This document shows positions 17,917-26,364 of a DNA stretch of 64,000 nucleotides, piece by piece. Position 1 is the first letter of the stretch, and the number at the start of each line of letters is the position of its first letter. This DNA comes from Rhodospirillales bacterium. GTDB taxonomy: Bacteria; Pseudomonadota; Alphaproteobacteria; Rhodospirillales; WMHbin7. The notes below the pieces were generated by a model, which ran no database searches, was not told the origin of the DNA, and saw only the letters and a list, made by a program, of their open reading frames with translations. The translations under genes and the position numbers were made by a program. The stretch lies in assembly GCA_016214125.1 (NCBI GenBank), contig JACRPC010000021.1, positions 35,001-99,000 of the forward strand, read 5' to 3'.

Positions 17917-20292
17917 TCAATTCACATGCACGCCGTCATGCTCGCCGACGGCGGCGATCTCGACCCGCTCGCCCCTGGGCCGGATGGCGAGCACCCGGGC
18001 GAACAGGCTCCAGGCGTCCGAGGGGCCGAAGGCGTAGTGGGTGCGCTCGGCCTCGCCGCCGGTGTAGGGCTCGATGTCGAGGGGCACCTGCGGCATGGCT
18101 TCATCGTCGGCCTCACCGGGGATCACTAGATAGGGTCCGGCGATGGACCCGTCTGCCCGGCGCAGCGCGATGTAATGGGAGCCGTCTGTCCACTCCAGCG
18201 GTTCGGAGGTGACCAGGGTTTCGCCGTCCCAGCCGACGATCTCGCCGCCCTGGCCCCAGCGAGGCATGTCGTGGACGATGGCTATCAGGTCGCCATAGGT
18301 CGGGATCAGCCCCTCCAACTCGGTCTGGAAGGTGACGAGCTTTCGCCGGTAACGGTTGGCGGCGGCCATGTAGAGGCCTTCCCGCCCGGCATGGTCCTTG
18401 TCGGTGCAGCCGGTGAGTTGGAGCCTGGCCGGTTTCTCCTCAGCGGAGTCCGGCAGCTTGGCGGTGATCTCGTCAGGCCGCCAGGTGCGGGCCGAGAAGT
18501 ATTCCACCGTCACCGCGTCGGCGGTCTCCTCGCCCGGCATGACATAGCGGATGCGGAAACTGCCCTTGGCGATGTTGCGCGGCCCGAACAGGGAGACCGG
18601 CAGGCTCTGCGGCCCGTCGCGGACGATGCGCACGATCCCGCCCTGCTGGATGGGCACGGCCCGGCCACAGCGGGCGATGCGGGTCAACGCCTCCCACACA
18701 GTCATCGAGGTGTCGAACACCCCGTCGAAGTGATCGCTCCGGTCTTCCCAGACGGCGTCGAGGGCCAGCAGCCCGGCAAGGTCGATGCGGGAATCGGCCA
18801 GTTCCGCCCCATAGTCCGCCCGGCAGGCGTCTGCAAAGGCCCAGGCGATGGAGCGGGTTGGCACTGGGGCCGACCACCCGTCGCCGGTCCTGACCGGCAG
18901 CTTGCGCGTCACGATGCAGTTGATCAGCCGGGAGGTGCGGCTCGACAAATTGTCGGTGGCCCGCATGCGGATGGCGAGCAGGGTCACCGGGCCATAGTCG
19001 GGCTCGTCCTGGAGCCAAGCCTTCAGGCCCGCCCAGCGGATTTCATGGCCGGCACGGGACGAGGTGTCCTTGTTGTCGGTGCGTTTGAGCCGCACCTCAT
19101 AGCGGCCCGGCGCCACCGTGTATTTGTAGCTGAGGCGAATGGGCGTGTTGGTGGCAGCCGAATGGCTTTCCGAGGCCAGTTGCTGCCAGGTGCCGGTGGC
19201 CAGGCCGTCGTCGTCGATGGCCCTGGCCTCGACCACCCAACTGGCGGAACGGGTATCCAGCCCACCGGAATCGTTGGCGTAGTAGAGCCCCCGGGCGAAG
19301 ACGATATCGATGCCGAGGGAATTTGCCATGGTCTCGGCCGAGGCCGAGACGAAGGGCCCGATCCAGCCGGTCTCTCCGCTCCCCAGCTCATTGGGCGCGG
19401 TCAGTTCCTGGCCAGCCACCTCGGGTGCGGTGGTGACGGCGGGATCGAATAGGGTGACTGCACCGCCCGGCTCGACAATCTCATATTGGACCTCGGCAAA
19501 GTTGCCGATAGGAGTGTCCTCGATACGAAGGGCCTCGATGTCGTAATGGCCCTGGCCGATGACATGGAGCTGATGCAGATACTGTTCATTGCCCTGGTAA
19601 TCCTGCCAGGGCTCGGCAGCCAGATCGGGAAAGATCAGGTGGCGGCCATAGATGACCGGAATCGGCTGGCCGAGACGTGCCTGGTTGCCCTGGGACTGAA
19701 GCGAATAGGTGGGGCTCGGGCTGGGCGGACTGCCGATGCTGCCCAGGCCCCAATCGGCCGAGGGCCGCGAAGGGCTGGGGGCCGGCACCAAGGCATTGAC
19801 CAGAGCCCCGCCAACCAGGCTGACGGCCCCCGAGATGACGCCGCCGAAAATTTGACCCCAGGTGACCGAGCCGAAGGCCGCCGCCCCACCCTCGAAGCCG
19901 AAGGCTCCGGCCAGGGCGCCGCCATAGGCCGCGCCCAACGCCATTCCGGCCACCATGATGGCGACCATGAGCACGGTACGGAGCGGGTTCTTGCCTCCAC
20001 CCCCTCCTCCACCTCCGCCATGAGGGAGCGCCACGAAGCAGACCACGTCGCCGGCCCGGATCACCAGCACGGACCATTCCGCCCGAAGCACGGCGCGGCC
20101 ATTGACCAGGCAGATGGTGGGCTGGGCGAATTCGGCAATATTTTGTCCATCAAGCCAGCCCCGGATGGTAACCGGCTTCGATACCGGCAGTACCAGGCGA
20201 TCGCGTTCCGGCCGCAGGGCATTGCGGACCATGACCACGACAGCGCGTTCCGCGCCACCATGATTTGCGGCGAAGCCGCTGGGACGGCTCAC
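17917..20292 (-). CDS. tail tip/central hub protein, lambda J-like
   Basis: This 791-aa protein begins with a beta-rich segment, then a glycine run, a hydrophobic stretch (VLMVAIMVAGMALGAAYGGALAG) and a low-complexity PSPSPTYSLQSQGNQ linker before a region typical of J-type host-specificity proteins (ARLGQPIPVIYGRHLIFPD; RYEVRLKRTD; AVTVEYFSARTWRPDEI). It would form the tail hub that contacts the host surface. GTG at 20292 overlaps the NlpC/P60 stop as GTGA, which is preferred over the longer upstream reading. The poly-Gly/hydrophobic segment matches the membrane-insertion-like region in gpJ-family and gene-transfer-agent tail tips. Confidence 0.85.
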   Translation of the reverse strand: MSRPSGFAANHGGAERAVVVMVRNALRPERDRLVLPVSKPVTIRGWLDGQNIAEFAQPTICLVNGRAVLRAEWSVLVIRAGDVVCFVALPHGGGGGGGGGKNPLRTVLMVAIMVAGMALGAAYGGALAGAFGFEGGAAAFGSVTWGQIFGGVISGAVSLVGGALVNALVPAPSPSRPSADWGLGSIGSPPSPSPTYSLQSQGNQARLGQPIPVIYGRHLIFPDLAAEPWQDYQGNEQYLHQLHVIGQGHYDIEALRIEDTPIGNFAEVQYEIVEPGGAVTLFDPAVTTAPEVAGQELTAPNELGSGETGWIGPFVSASAETMANSLGIDIVFARGLYYANDSGGLDTRSASWVVEARAIDDDGLATGTWQQLASESHSAATNTPIRLSYKYTVAPGRYEVRLKRTDNKDTSSRAGHEIRWAGLKAWLQDEPDYGPVTLLAIRMRATDNLSSRTSRLINCIVTRKLPVRTGDGWSAPVPTRSIAWAFADACRADYGAELADSRIDLAGLLALDAVWEDRSDHFDGVFDTSMTVWEALTRIARCGRAVPIQQGGIVRIVRDGPQSLPVSLFGPRNIAKGSFRIRYVMPGEETADAVTVEYFSARTWRPDEITAKLPDSAEEKPARLQLTGCTDKDHAGREGLYMAAANRYRRKLVTFQTELEGLIPTYGDLIAIVHDMPRWGQGGEIVGWDGETLVTSEPLEWTDGSHYIALRRADGSIAGPYLVIPGEADDEAMPQVPLDIEPYTGGEAERTHYAFGPSDAWSLFARVLAIRPRGERVEIAAVGEHDGVHVN

Positions 20293-20726
20293 GGACGATC
20301 TCCGATGAAACGGTAGAAGCCCTCGATCCGCCAGCCATGGGCGGAAAGGCTCTCCAACCCCTGAGCGACCACGCCCTTGTCGCGGACGACGTGCAGCACC
20401 CGGCCACCATCGACATCCAGCCAAACGCCGACATGGACGGGATAGCGGGCCTGGCGCATCAGCACGCAGTCGCCTTCCTGGGGCACTTCGACCAGGTCCC
20501 AGCGCCGCCGCTCCGGATGATCACGGAAATGCCGGGCGATCGAGAGCAAATCTTCGGGATTGGGGATGACCGGCAGATCGCGACCGAACCGTTCCCGCTG
20601 CACTTGGCGCACCAGCGCCCAGCAATGGAACGAGCACGGTCCATCCCCCGTGGCGGACCACGGCAGGCCGATGTACGATGCGGCCCAATGAACAAGCATC
20701 GGAGGATTTCCCGCTATGAGTTCCAT
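20289..20726 (-). CDS. tail-associated NlpC/P60 peptidase, lambda K-like
   Basis: This 145-aa protein has the NlpC/P60 catalytic Cys in SFHCWALVRQVQ (about residue 35) and His in YPVHVGVWLD (about 98). It would cleave peptidoglycan peptides during DNA entry or tail assembly. As in lambda, it immediately precedes the J-like gene. ATG at 20726 is preceded by no strong ribosome site; a second in-frame ATG at 20699 is possible. The start region overlaps a small gene on the opposite strand. Confidence 0.85.
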   Translation of the reverse strand: MELIAGNPPMLVHWAASYIGLPWSATGDGPCSFHCWALVRQVQRERFGRDLPVIPNPEDLLSIARHFRDHPERRRWDLVEVPQEGDCVLMRQARYPVHVGVWLDVDGGRVLHVVRDKGVVAQGLESLSAHGWRIEGFYRFIGDRP

Positions 20727-20940
20727 CAATCATCCCCACGTGAAACGGATTTTTCCCTCCGTCGATCTGGAACGCGACGGAACAATCAAGCAGACGATGG
20801 TGATCGAAACGGACATTGAGCTTGACGGCACAGCCCCTGGATACAATGAGGCCGACTTCAATGACCTTGTTGATAAAATTGCCAGACCGCTCTTGAGCAA
20901 TTCCACCATTGATCGTGTAACGATAAGGAACCCTCGATAA
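20716..20940 (+). CDS. small antisense-oriented protein inside the tail operon
   Basis: I do not recognise this 74-aa ORF. It runs against the tail genes and occupies the gap between the DUF1833 and NlpC/P60 genes. GGAGG lies 11 bases before ATG, and its base composition is lower in GC than the flanking tail genes, which argues for a real gene. The protein is acidic with a predicted alpha/beta pattern (MVIETDIELDGTAPGYNEADF). It is one of several + strand cargo genes in the - strand phage operons. Confidence 0.5.
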   Translation: MSSINHPHVKRIFPSVDLERDGTIKQTMVIETDIELDGTAPGYNEADFNDLVDKIARPLLSNSTIDRVTIRNPR

Positions 20941-21564
20941 TCAACGCCGCAGACCCGGATATTTCTTGATGGTGTAGATGTCGCTGGGGAAGGCCTTGTT
21001 GCCGATGTCGAGCACGCGGGCCCGCCCGGTGACCCGGAAGACGTCCACCTCGACCTCGGACAGCGTCATGGTGAGCGGCGGGTCCATCTGCGGCCCCTCA
21101 ATGTCGGTCGAGAGATAGGGCCGGTAAGTGACCTCGATGGCGTCCTGGCTGATTGCAGCGGCGTCCAGGTGCCGGGTGATCTCGCGCCCGACATTGTCCA
21201 ACGTCACCACGATTTCCGGTACCGGGATGGTGTCGACGGGAGGCAGTTCCATTTCGAAGCCGAGCGCCACGAACGGCACAAGCAGACCGGAATCCCGTGC
21301 CGCGCCCGCCTCGATTCTTGCCACCAGCCCGACCTTGCGCCTTGCCTCCTCGTCCAGCCCATCGAGAACGGCCTGGACATCCGCCCCGCCAAGGCCCAGC
21401 CAGGTGGTCGTATCCTCGTAGTTCCTGACCACCCGGATGGGCTTGGCCATCCCGTCCTCGATGAAAGACGGATGCCAGAGTTCGAGCGTGTGCAGCACGA
21501 CGACATCGGCCGGCGCCGAGGCATAGGCCTCGCGGATGGCCTCGGACAGGGCGGGATCGGGCAT
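20941..21564 (-). CDS. DUF1833 tail protein
   Basis: This 207-aa protein matches the phage DUF1833 family: N-terminal ALSEAIREAYASAPADVVVLHTLELWHPSF, then EMELPPVDTIPVPEIVVTLDNVGREI. Family members sit between tape-measure and NlpC/P60 genes in siphoviruses, where lambda has M/L, and are presumed tail-tip components. The gene lies six bases after the radical SAM gene stop, in the same operon. Stop and neighbouring + strand ORF abut at 20940/20941. Confidence 0.8.
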   Translation of the reverse strand: MPDPALSEAIREAYASAPADVVVLHTLELWHPSFIEDGMAKPIRVVRNYEDTTTWLGLGGADVQAVLDGLDEEARRKVGLVARIEAGAARDSGLLVPFVALGFEMELPPVDTIPVPEIVVTLDNVGREITRHLDAAAISQDAIEVTYRPYLSTDIEGPQMDPPLTMTLSEVEVDVFRVTGRARVLDIGNKAFPSDIYTIKKYPGLRR

Positions 21565-21570
21565 GGCGGA

Positions 21571-22893
21571 TCAGAAGTCGATGGAGGTGATGCCATCGCG
21601 GCGGATGGGATCGCCCTCAATGCCCACCAGCCGCATGCCGGTAAGGAACCAGAGGCTGGCGGCGAGGACCGCGAGATTGTAGGTGAAGGCGTTGTCGCAG
21701 GCCCGGCGCCAGAGGCTCCCTTCGAGGAACATGCAGGAGCCGGCGCAAAGCTGGACGACCGGACAGCGGGGACATTCCTCCCGGAGCGACCAATGGGTCG
21801 CCGCCGTCAGGCGGGCTTCACAGATCCGCTCGACCGACCCCAAGCGGTGGCGTCCCCCTTCTAACGAAGCCGAGACGTTCTGGCAGGTCAGCAGATTGCC
21901 GGAAAGGTCCACCGCCAGATGGTCGGGGCGATCCATGCGGCATTTCTGACCGAGAGAGCCCGAGGACCGGCGCTCGGCCAGGGAGCGGAAGAAACCGGAG
22001 ATCTTGCCGTTGACGGTGCTCCAGCAGAGCCCCTCCCAATGGGTCATGCCCTCGAACAGGTGTCGGCGCAATTCCCGGTGCTCGGCCTCATTGGCAGGGG
22101 ACAGGGCAAGCCCGCCCGGCGTGGCGGGCAGCACCAACTCCTCGGTAACCACCGGGACATCGGGATCGCCGGTCCGCTCGACGAACCAGGCGCGTATCTC
22201 GGGGAGCACGTGATTGTTCCGATGCAGAACGCAGTTGAAGGAAATCCGCCCCTGGGGCGCCAGCCGGCGGTAGAGGGCCAAGAGCGGCACGGCCTTGCGC
22301 GGATCGGCAAACGGGTCAAGGCCCCGCACCGCCTGTCCGGGTCCGTCATGTGAGATTCCGACCCCGAAGCCCAGCCGGTCGAGGAAATCGATCTTCTCCT
22401 CGTCCAGAAGGCTGCCGTTGGTGACGATGCCGAATTGGGCATCCGGATAAAGGGAGCGGATCGCCGGGGCGAGGCGCCGGAGCTTCTTCCAGTGAACGAA
22501 GGGCTCGCCGCCCCAGAACTCGAAGCGGACGCCCAAGCCCTTGCCGTTGTCGCCGCCGTCGAACCAGGAGGGCAGACGATCAAGAAAACTCTCGACCTCA
22601 AGAGTTCCCCCGCCGCCATCGCTTTCCTGGCCGCTCTGGCTGCAATAGGCGCAGGCGAGATTGCAGGCGAGGCCCAACTGAATCTTGATCCGCCGGGCGG
22701 CGCCGCCCTTGGGCAGGGGACGGCTCGGCCCGACGATGGCGGCTCGGACAGACTCGATCGGGCTTTCGACATAGCCGAACCCCACCCGGCCGAGGTCGAC
22801 AGACCGCCCTTCCTCGCCGGTGAGAAGGGAGGCATGGGGGTCGTAATGGAGACGGCTTGTGCCGCCCTCTCCGGCAAGGACGAAGGTGAACAT
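21571..22893 (-). CDS. radical SAM/SPASM enzyme in the phage tail operon
   Basis: This 440-aa enzyme has the radical SAM motif CNLACAYC (Cys77, Cys81, Cys84), then FEFWGGEPFVHW (GGE motif), FGIVTNGSLL and GISHDGPG. The C-terminal SPASM region holds GQKCRMD, NLLTCQN, ECPRCPVVQLCAGSCMF and ACDNAF, enough cysteines for two auxiliary 4Fe-4S clusters. The family includes peptide-modifying enzymes (sactipeptide, ranthipeptide and quinohemoprotein maturases, sulfatase maturases). It lies 11 bases after the 304-aa gene and two genes after a Cys-alternating Hint protein, which is my candidate substrate. The final 50 residues are a hydrophobic extension (FTYNLAVLAASLWFLTGMRL). Confidence 0.9.
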   Translation of the reverse strand: MFTFVLAGEGGTSRLHYDPHASLLTGEEGRSVDLGRVGFGYVESPIESVRAAIVGPSRPLPKGGAARRIKIQLGLACNLACAYCSQSGQESDGGGGTLEVESFLDRLPSWFDGGDNGKGLGVRFEFWGGEPFVHWKKLRRLAPAIRSLYPDAQFGIVTNGSLLDEEKIDFLDRLGFGVGISHDGPGQAVRGLDPFADPRKAVPLLALYRRLAPQGRISFNCVLHRNNHVLPEIRAWFVERTGDPDVPVVTEELVLPATPGGLALSPANEAEHRELRRHLFEGMTHWEGLCWSTVNGKISGFFRSLAERRSSGSLGQKCRMDRPDHLAVDLSGNLLTCQNVSASLEGGRHRLGSVERICEARLTAATHWSLREECPRCPVVQLCAGSCMFLEGSLWRRACDNAFTYNLAVLAASLWFLTGMRLVGIEGDPIRRDGITSIDF

Positions 22894-22904
22894 GATGTGG
22901 CCTT

Positions 22905-23819
22905 TCAGATGACCGACAGCAGCTTGTCGGTGGCGCCCAGCCAGTTCCTGAAGCCGAGCTTGATCCTGACCCTCTCGCCGGCGTCGAGACCCAACGCCAT
23001 CACCCGGAGCGATCCCTCGCCCTGGGCGATTTCGACCCGGCTCCTCGGTAGAAACCCGCTCACCGCCTCGGCGAAGAGCAAGGTCTCGGCGTCGGCGATC
23101 AGGGAGCCGTCATTCCATTGCAGGCGAACCGGCAGATCGAGCCTTTCGCCGGCTGGGATGGTGCCCGGCCCGCCGATGACGATCCGGGGTTCCTGGAACT
23201 TGAAGAGATTGGGCTCGTCGGTTTCGCCAAGATCATGGTCGATCGGAAAATTGGCAACGAAGCCCTGCCGGGGATGGGCCAGGATATAGGTCTGGCAGGA
23301 ATCGAAGTTCCAGCCGGCGAAGGGCAGGAACAGCTGGAAGGCGGAGGACACCTCCTGGCCGGTGAACAGGCGCCATTTCTGGGAGCGGCTCTCCCGGGTG
23401 AGAAGCTCGCGATTGAAGGGGGTGCCGAGTTTTCCATCGGGCTGGATCGGCCAAACCCAGGTCGCAAAATCCGTCCATTCGCCCGAGCCCAGCGGCCAGC
23501 GCCGGTCCAGGGTCGCAGCCGAAAGGAGCCGCAGTGGTCGGCCCGGCGATCCGTCGAGCCATTCGCGGCGGAAGAACATCTCTGGCTCGTTGGCCTGGGC
23601 CCCGTAATGGCGAACGCCGGGGATGGCAGCGAGATGGCTGGCCAGCAGCACCCTTGCTTCGGCCTCATTGCCATAGGGGCCGTCATCGGGAAAAGGATCG
23701 ATCTCGGCGAAGGTCCTTACCGTTATCGCGTCGGTTTCCCGGAAGACATGAACCAGCACCGGGACCTTGAGGGCGCGGCGCAGCACATTGCGGGGAATGC
23801 TTGGATTGAGAGCCAGCAT
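22905..23819 (-). CDS. unknown tail-operon protein between the radical SAM and Hint genes
   Basis: I do not recognise this 304-aa protein. ATG at 23819 (MLALNPSIPRNVLRRALK) is chosen because it lies six bases after the Hint gene stop; the longer upstream reading overlaps that gene. The sequence is beta-rich with many Trp and Phe, a single Cys (DSCQTY, about 200), and proline/glycine loops, like a tail or carbohydrate-binding beta-sandwich. Its fixed place between the presumed substrate and the radical SAM enzyme suggests a role as structural partner, second substrate or recognition protein. Confidence 0.65.
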   Translation of the reverse strand: MLALNPSIPRNVLRRALKVPVLVHVFRETDAITVRTFAEIDPFPDDGPYGNEAEARVLLASHLAAIPGVRHYGAQANEPEMFFRREWLDGSPGRPLRLLSAATLDRRWPLGSGEWTDFATWVWPIQPDGKLGTPFNRELLTRESRSQKWRLFTGQEVSSAFQLFLPFAGWNFDSCQTYILAHPRQGFVANFPIDHDLGETDEPNLFKFQEPRIVIGGPGTIPAGERLDLPVRLQWNDGSLIADAETLLFAEAVSGFLPRSRVEIAQGEGSLRVMALGLDAGERVRIKLGFRNWLGATDKLLSVI

Positions 23820-23824
23820 GGCGC

Positions 23825-24844
23825 TCACCCGATCCAGCGGGAATAGTCGACGCTCTTGCCGACGAAGCCGTCCACCACATAGCCGCCATTGACCATGAAG
23901 GAGCGGGAGCCGTCGAGCACCGGGCAATAAAGGCGGGTTTCCGGGAGATAGGCGCGGTCGGGAACCAGGCTGGAAAGCTCCCGGTATCCGTCCCGGAAGC
24001 CCACCTTGGCGCCGATCTCGAGGCGGATGATCTTCCTGGGAGCTATGTCATCATTGCGCCAGGCGACAGAGCCTTCGGCGGTGACGATCTCGACCTTCTG
24101 GTTATAGCGCCGGCTGCCATAGAAGGCCGGATCGATGGCGCTCCAGCCGCGATCCGTCCAGATCAGATGGTCGGCGGTGGTGGTGAAGGCCTGGTCGACA
24201 ACGAACAGGCGGCGGTCGCCCAGGCGGGGCGAATAGAGTCCGGTGACCGTGTTGATACCACCCAACCCCAGGACCTTGTCGCCCAGGCGCAGGGTCTCGA
24301 TCGGGTGCCAGGCGCCGTCCGCCATCAGCACCAGGGTTCCGGCCGGGAAGCAGGTGCAGTCGCAGGCACAATTGCAGGCGCAGTTACAGTTGCAATTGCA
24401 GTTCGAATAGCAGTTGACCTGCTGGTTCGAGCTGCCGATGCCGCAATTGCAATTGTACCAGACCCGCTCATAGACATCCTGATGCCCCCGGCTCTCGACC
24501 AGGCCATAGCCGCCATAGATGCGTTCGTTGACCGTGGAGATCGGCTGATCCTGGGTGGTCTGGCCGCCCACGAAATCGTAGCCGGAGGGGTTCTGGACGT
24601 TGCCTTGAATGATGGAGCCCCGCGAGCGGTTGGTGGGGCTGCCGCCGATGCCCGGCCAGGTCCACCAATTGCCGTCCGGCATGGCCCACAAGGAATCGCC
24701 GCCGCAATTGCCGCTCTGGATCAGGCCGCCGCAATTGGCGCCCTGCTTCTCCCGGTAGGTGATCGAGCGGGGCCGGGTGGTGAGTTCCTGGCTGTCGCCC
24801 ACCCGGTTGCCGGGATGATCGATCAGCGCTTGGTTCTTGATCAT
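23825..24844 (-). CDS. tail protein with alternating-cysteine tract and Hint autoprocessing domain
   Basis: This 339-aa protein has three parts. Residues 1-130 are Gly/Asn/Trp-rich, fibre-like. Residues 131-165 hold CNCG, then Cys at 145 and at every second position from 149 to 165 (NCNCNCNCACNCACDCTC). Residues 165-339 are a Hint domain: Cys165 in CFPAGTLV is the block A nucleophile, GDKVLG follows, and TADH (223-226) is the block B TxxH. No terminal His-Asn is present, so protein splicing is unlikely; N-terminal thioester formation and cleavage after Thr164 is expected, as in Hedgehog or BIL domains. The upstream gene stop overlaps its start (TGATG). The region coding for the tract is 24350-24406. 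Confidence 0.85.
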   Translation of the reverse strand: MIKNQALIDHPGNRVGDSQELTTRPRSITYREKQGANCGGLIQSGNCGGDSLWAMPDGNWWTWPGIGGSPTNRSRGSIIQGNVQNPSGYDFVGGQTTQDQPISTVNERIYGGYGLVESRGHQDVYERVWYNCNCGIGSSNQQVNCYSNCNCNCNCACNCACDCTCFPAGTLVLMADGAWHPIETLRLGDKVLGLGGINTVTGLYSPRLGDRRLFVVDQAFTTTADHLIWTDRGWSAIDPAFYGSRRYNQKVEIVTAEGSVAWRNDDIAPRKIIRLEIGAKVGFRDGYRELSSLVPDRAYLPETRLYCPVLDGSRSFMVNGGYVVDGFVGKSVDYSRWIG

Positions 24845-25500
24845 CAGTAATCCCCCCCGAAGGCGGTGATCTCGACCGCCGTGTTAGCCGGCGCGGCCGA
24901 ATTGATGCGGGCCAGCAGCAGCTCACCGGAGCCCAGGGTCAGGAACCGGCCGGGCGACTGGTCGATGGCGGGCATCATGGAATTGTTGAGCCCCGAGACG
25001 GACGGAGAGCCGTCGGCGAAGCCGGAACTGGCCGCCACGTTGGTGGTATGCAACTGGGTTACCCGGATCAGTTCGATGGTACTGGGGAGATTTTCATTGG
25101 CCGAGAAGGTCGAGGCGGCAAAGCTGATCTGGGTGGCGGTGACGGCGGTGATGATCGCTAACGCGTCGTTCGTCACTGTGGTGGCGCCCTGGAGCGCCAG
25201 CCGCTGGCCGACCCGCCAACCATCGGCGATGAACGAGCCCGCGTCGCGGGTGATGGCGTTGAGCCCGGCGATGGCCGGAGTGCCCATATCGGCGCCCTTG
25301 CTTAGAACCTTGCCCAGCATCTGATCGACGGTGCGGGCGCTGCCGGTGCTGTTGGCATAGGTCATGGCATGGATGCGCGAACCCCGCAGCGCGGTGTCCG
25401 AAGGCGCCCGCCACAGGACGCGCGGCCGGGTTCCGAACTCCGGCACCAGGGCCAGCTGCTCCGTGCGGTAATTGCCGACATAGGCGGGATTGGCGGCCAT
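24844..25500 (-). CDS. hypothetical tail-tip protein upstream of the Hint gene
   Basis: This 218-aa protein has no family I can name. It is rich in Ala, Thr, Ser and Asn, with a predicted beta-strand repeat character (LAIITAVTATQISFAASTF; SGELLLARINSAAPANTAVEIT), typical of phage fibre or appendage subunits. Its stop overlaps the Hint gene start (TGATG), and the tail fibre gene ends nine bases before its start. Co-translation with the Hint protein suggests that the two assemble together. Confidence 0.65.
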   Translation of the reverse strand: MAANPAYVGNYRTEQLALVPEFGTRPRVLWRAPSDTALRGSRIHAMTYANSTGSARTVDQMLGKVLSKGADMGTPAIAGLNAITRDAGSFIADGWRVGQRLALQGATTVTNDALAIITAVTATQISFAASTFSANENLPSTIELIRVTQLHTTNVAASSGFADGSPSVSGLNNSMMPAIDQSPGRFLTLGSGELLLARINSAAPANTAVEITAFGGDY

Positions 25501-25509
25501 GAGGGTCTC

Positions 25510-26358
25510 CTAGAAGCCGTGGGCGAGAAGGCAGAGATGCGCCCCGTCATTGGGGGGCATGACGGAAGCTGGAAGCCGGCCATCGGACTGGACGGTGGGT
25601 ATCTGTCCCGAAGCGGTGCCGGTATCCCTGGCGGCGGCGGTTCCGAGCAGGTCCGTAGCCAAATCGGATGCCTGGACCTTGCCGCCGCCCTTGATCAGCT
25701 TGCCCGTCACCCCGTCGAAGCGGGCCAGTTCGCCGTCCCCGGCGCTGGCCGGCCCGTCCACCAGATCGCCCCGGTCGTGGACATGGTCCTCACGGGCGGC
25801 GAAGCTGGCGGACCCAGGGGCCGAGGTTCCCAAGGGAAGCGGCACGGCGTGGCCGAGATTGGCAGCCGGACCGGTATCGCCCTTGGCGGCCAGCAAATCC
25901 CAATGGGCGGCGTCGGGCGGCTGCTGGCCGATGTGAGGCAAGATGCAGACATAGCTCGTGCCACCGAGCGTCACCGCGTCGTGGATGGCGTAGGCCGTCG
26001 CCCCGTTCCAAGGTCCCCTCCAGGTGATCTGCGCCACCTGAGCGGCCAGGGCCGAACCGGCGGCCGAAACGGCGGACGCCTCGGCTTCGTCCCGGAACCC
26101 CTGGGCGGCGGTCTTGTCGGCAGCGGCTTCGCCGGCACTGGCCACAGCCACGTCGCGGGCGGCCAGCGTCTCGATGCGGGCCGTATCGACATCACCGAAG
26201 GCCGCCTCGACATCCGCGACCGCCTTGGCCATTGATTTGACCGGCCCATTCTCCGTGGAGACGGTGGTCGTGGCATCGCCATGGACGATCTGGTGCAGCG
26301 TCGCGCTGTCCGCCGTCACCTTGGCGACGGCGGCCTGAAGGTCAGATTGCAGGGACAT
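25510..26358 (-). CDS. phage tail fibre protein
   Basis: This 282-aa protein has an N-terminal helical region rich in Ala (about 1-110, e.g. KTAAQGFRDEAEASAVSAAGSALAA), followed by a carbohydrate-binding-like segment WRGPWNGATAYAIHDAVTLGGTSYVC and AKGDTGPAANLGHA, then a short repeat region and a C-terminal tip (PPNDGAHLCLLAHGF). This is the usual build of short tail-fibre or appendage proteins in siphoviruses. It lies six bases after the preceding tail gene and upstream of the 218-aa gene. Confidence 0.75.
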   Translation of the reverse strand: MSLQSDLQAAVAKVTADSATLHQIVHGDATTTVSTENGPVKSMAKAVADVEAAFGDVDTARIETLAARDVAVASAGEAAADKTAAQGFRDEAEASAVSAAGSALAAQVAQITWRGPWNGATAYAIHDAVTLGGTSYVCILPHIGQQPPDAAHWDLLAAKGDTGPAANLGHAVPLPLGTSAPGSASFAAREDHVHDRGDLVDGPASAGDGELARFDGVTGKLIKGGGKVQASDLATDLLGTAAARDTGTASGQIPTVQSDGRLPASVMPPNDGAHLCLLAHGF

Positions 26359-26364
26359 GATTTC

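Noticed and set aside
18175-19452. 425-aa + strand ORF
   Set aside because: Shadow of the J-like tail tip gene.
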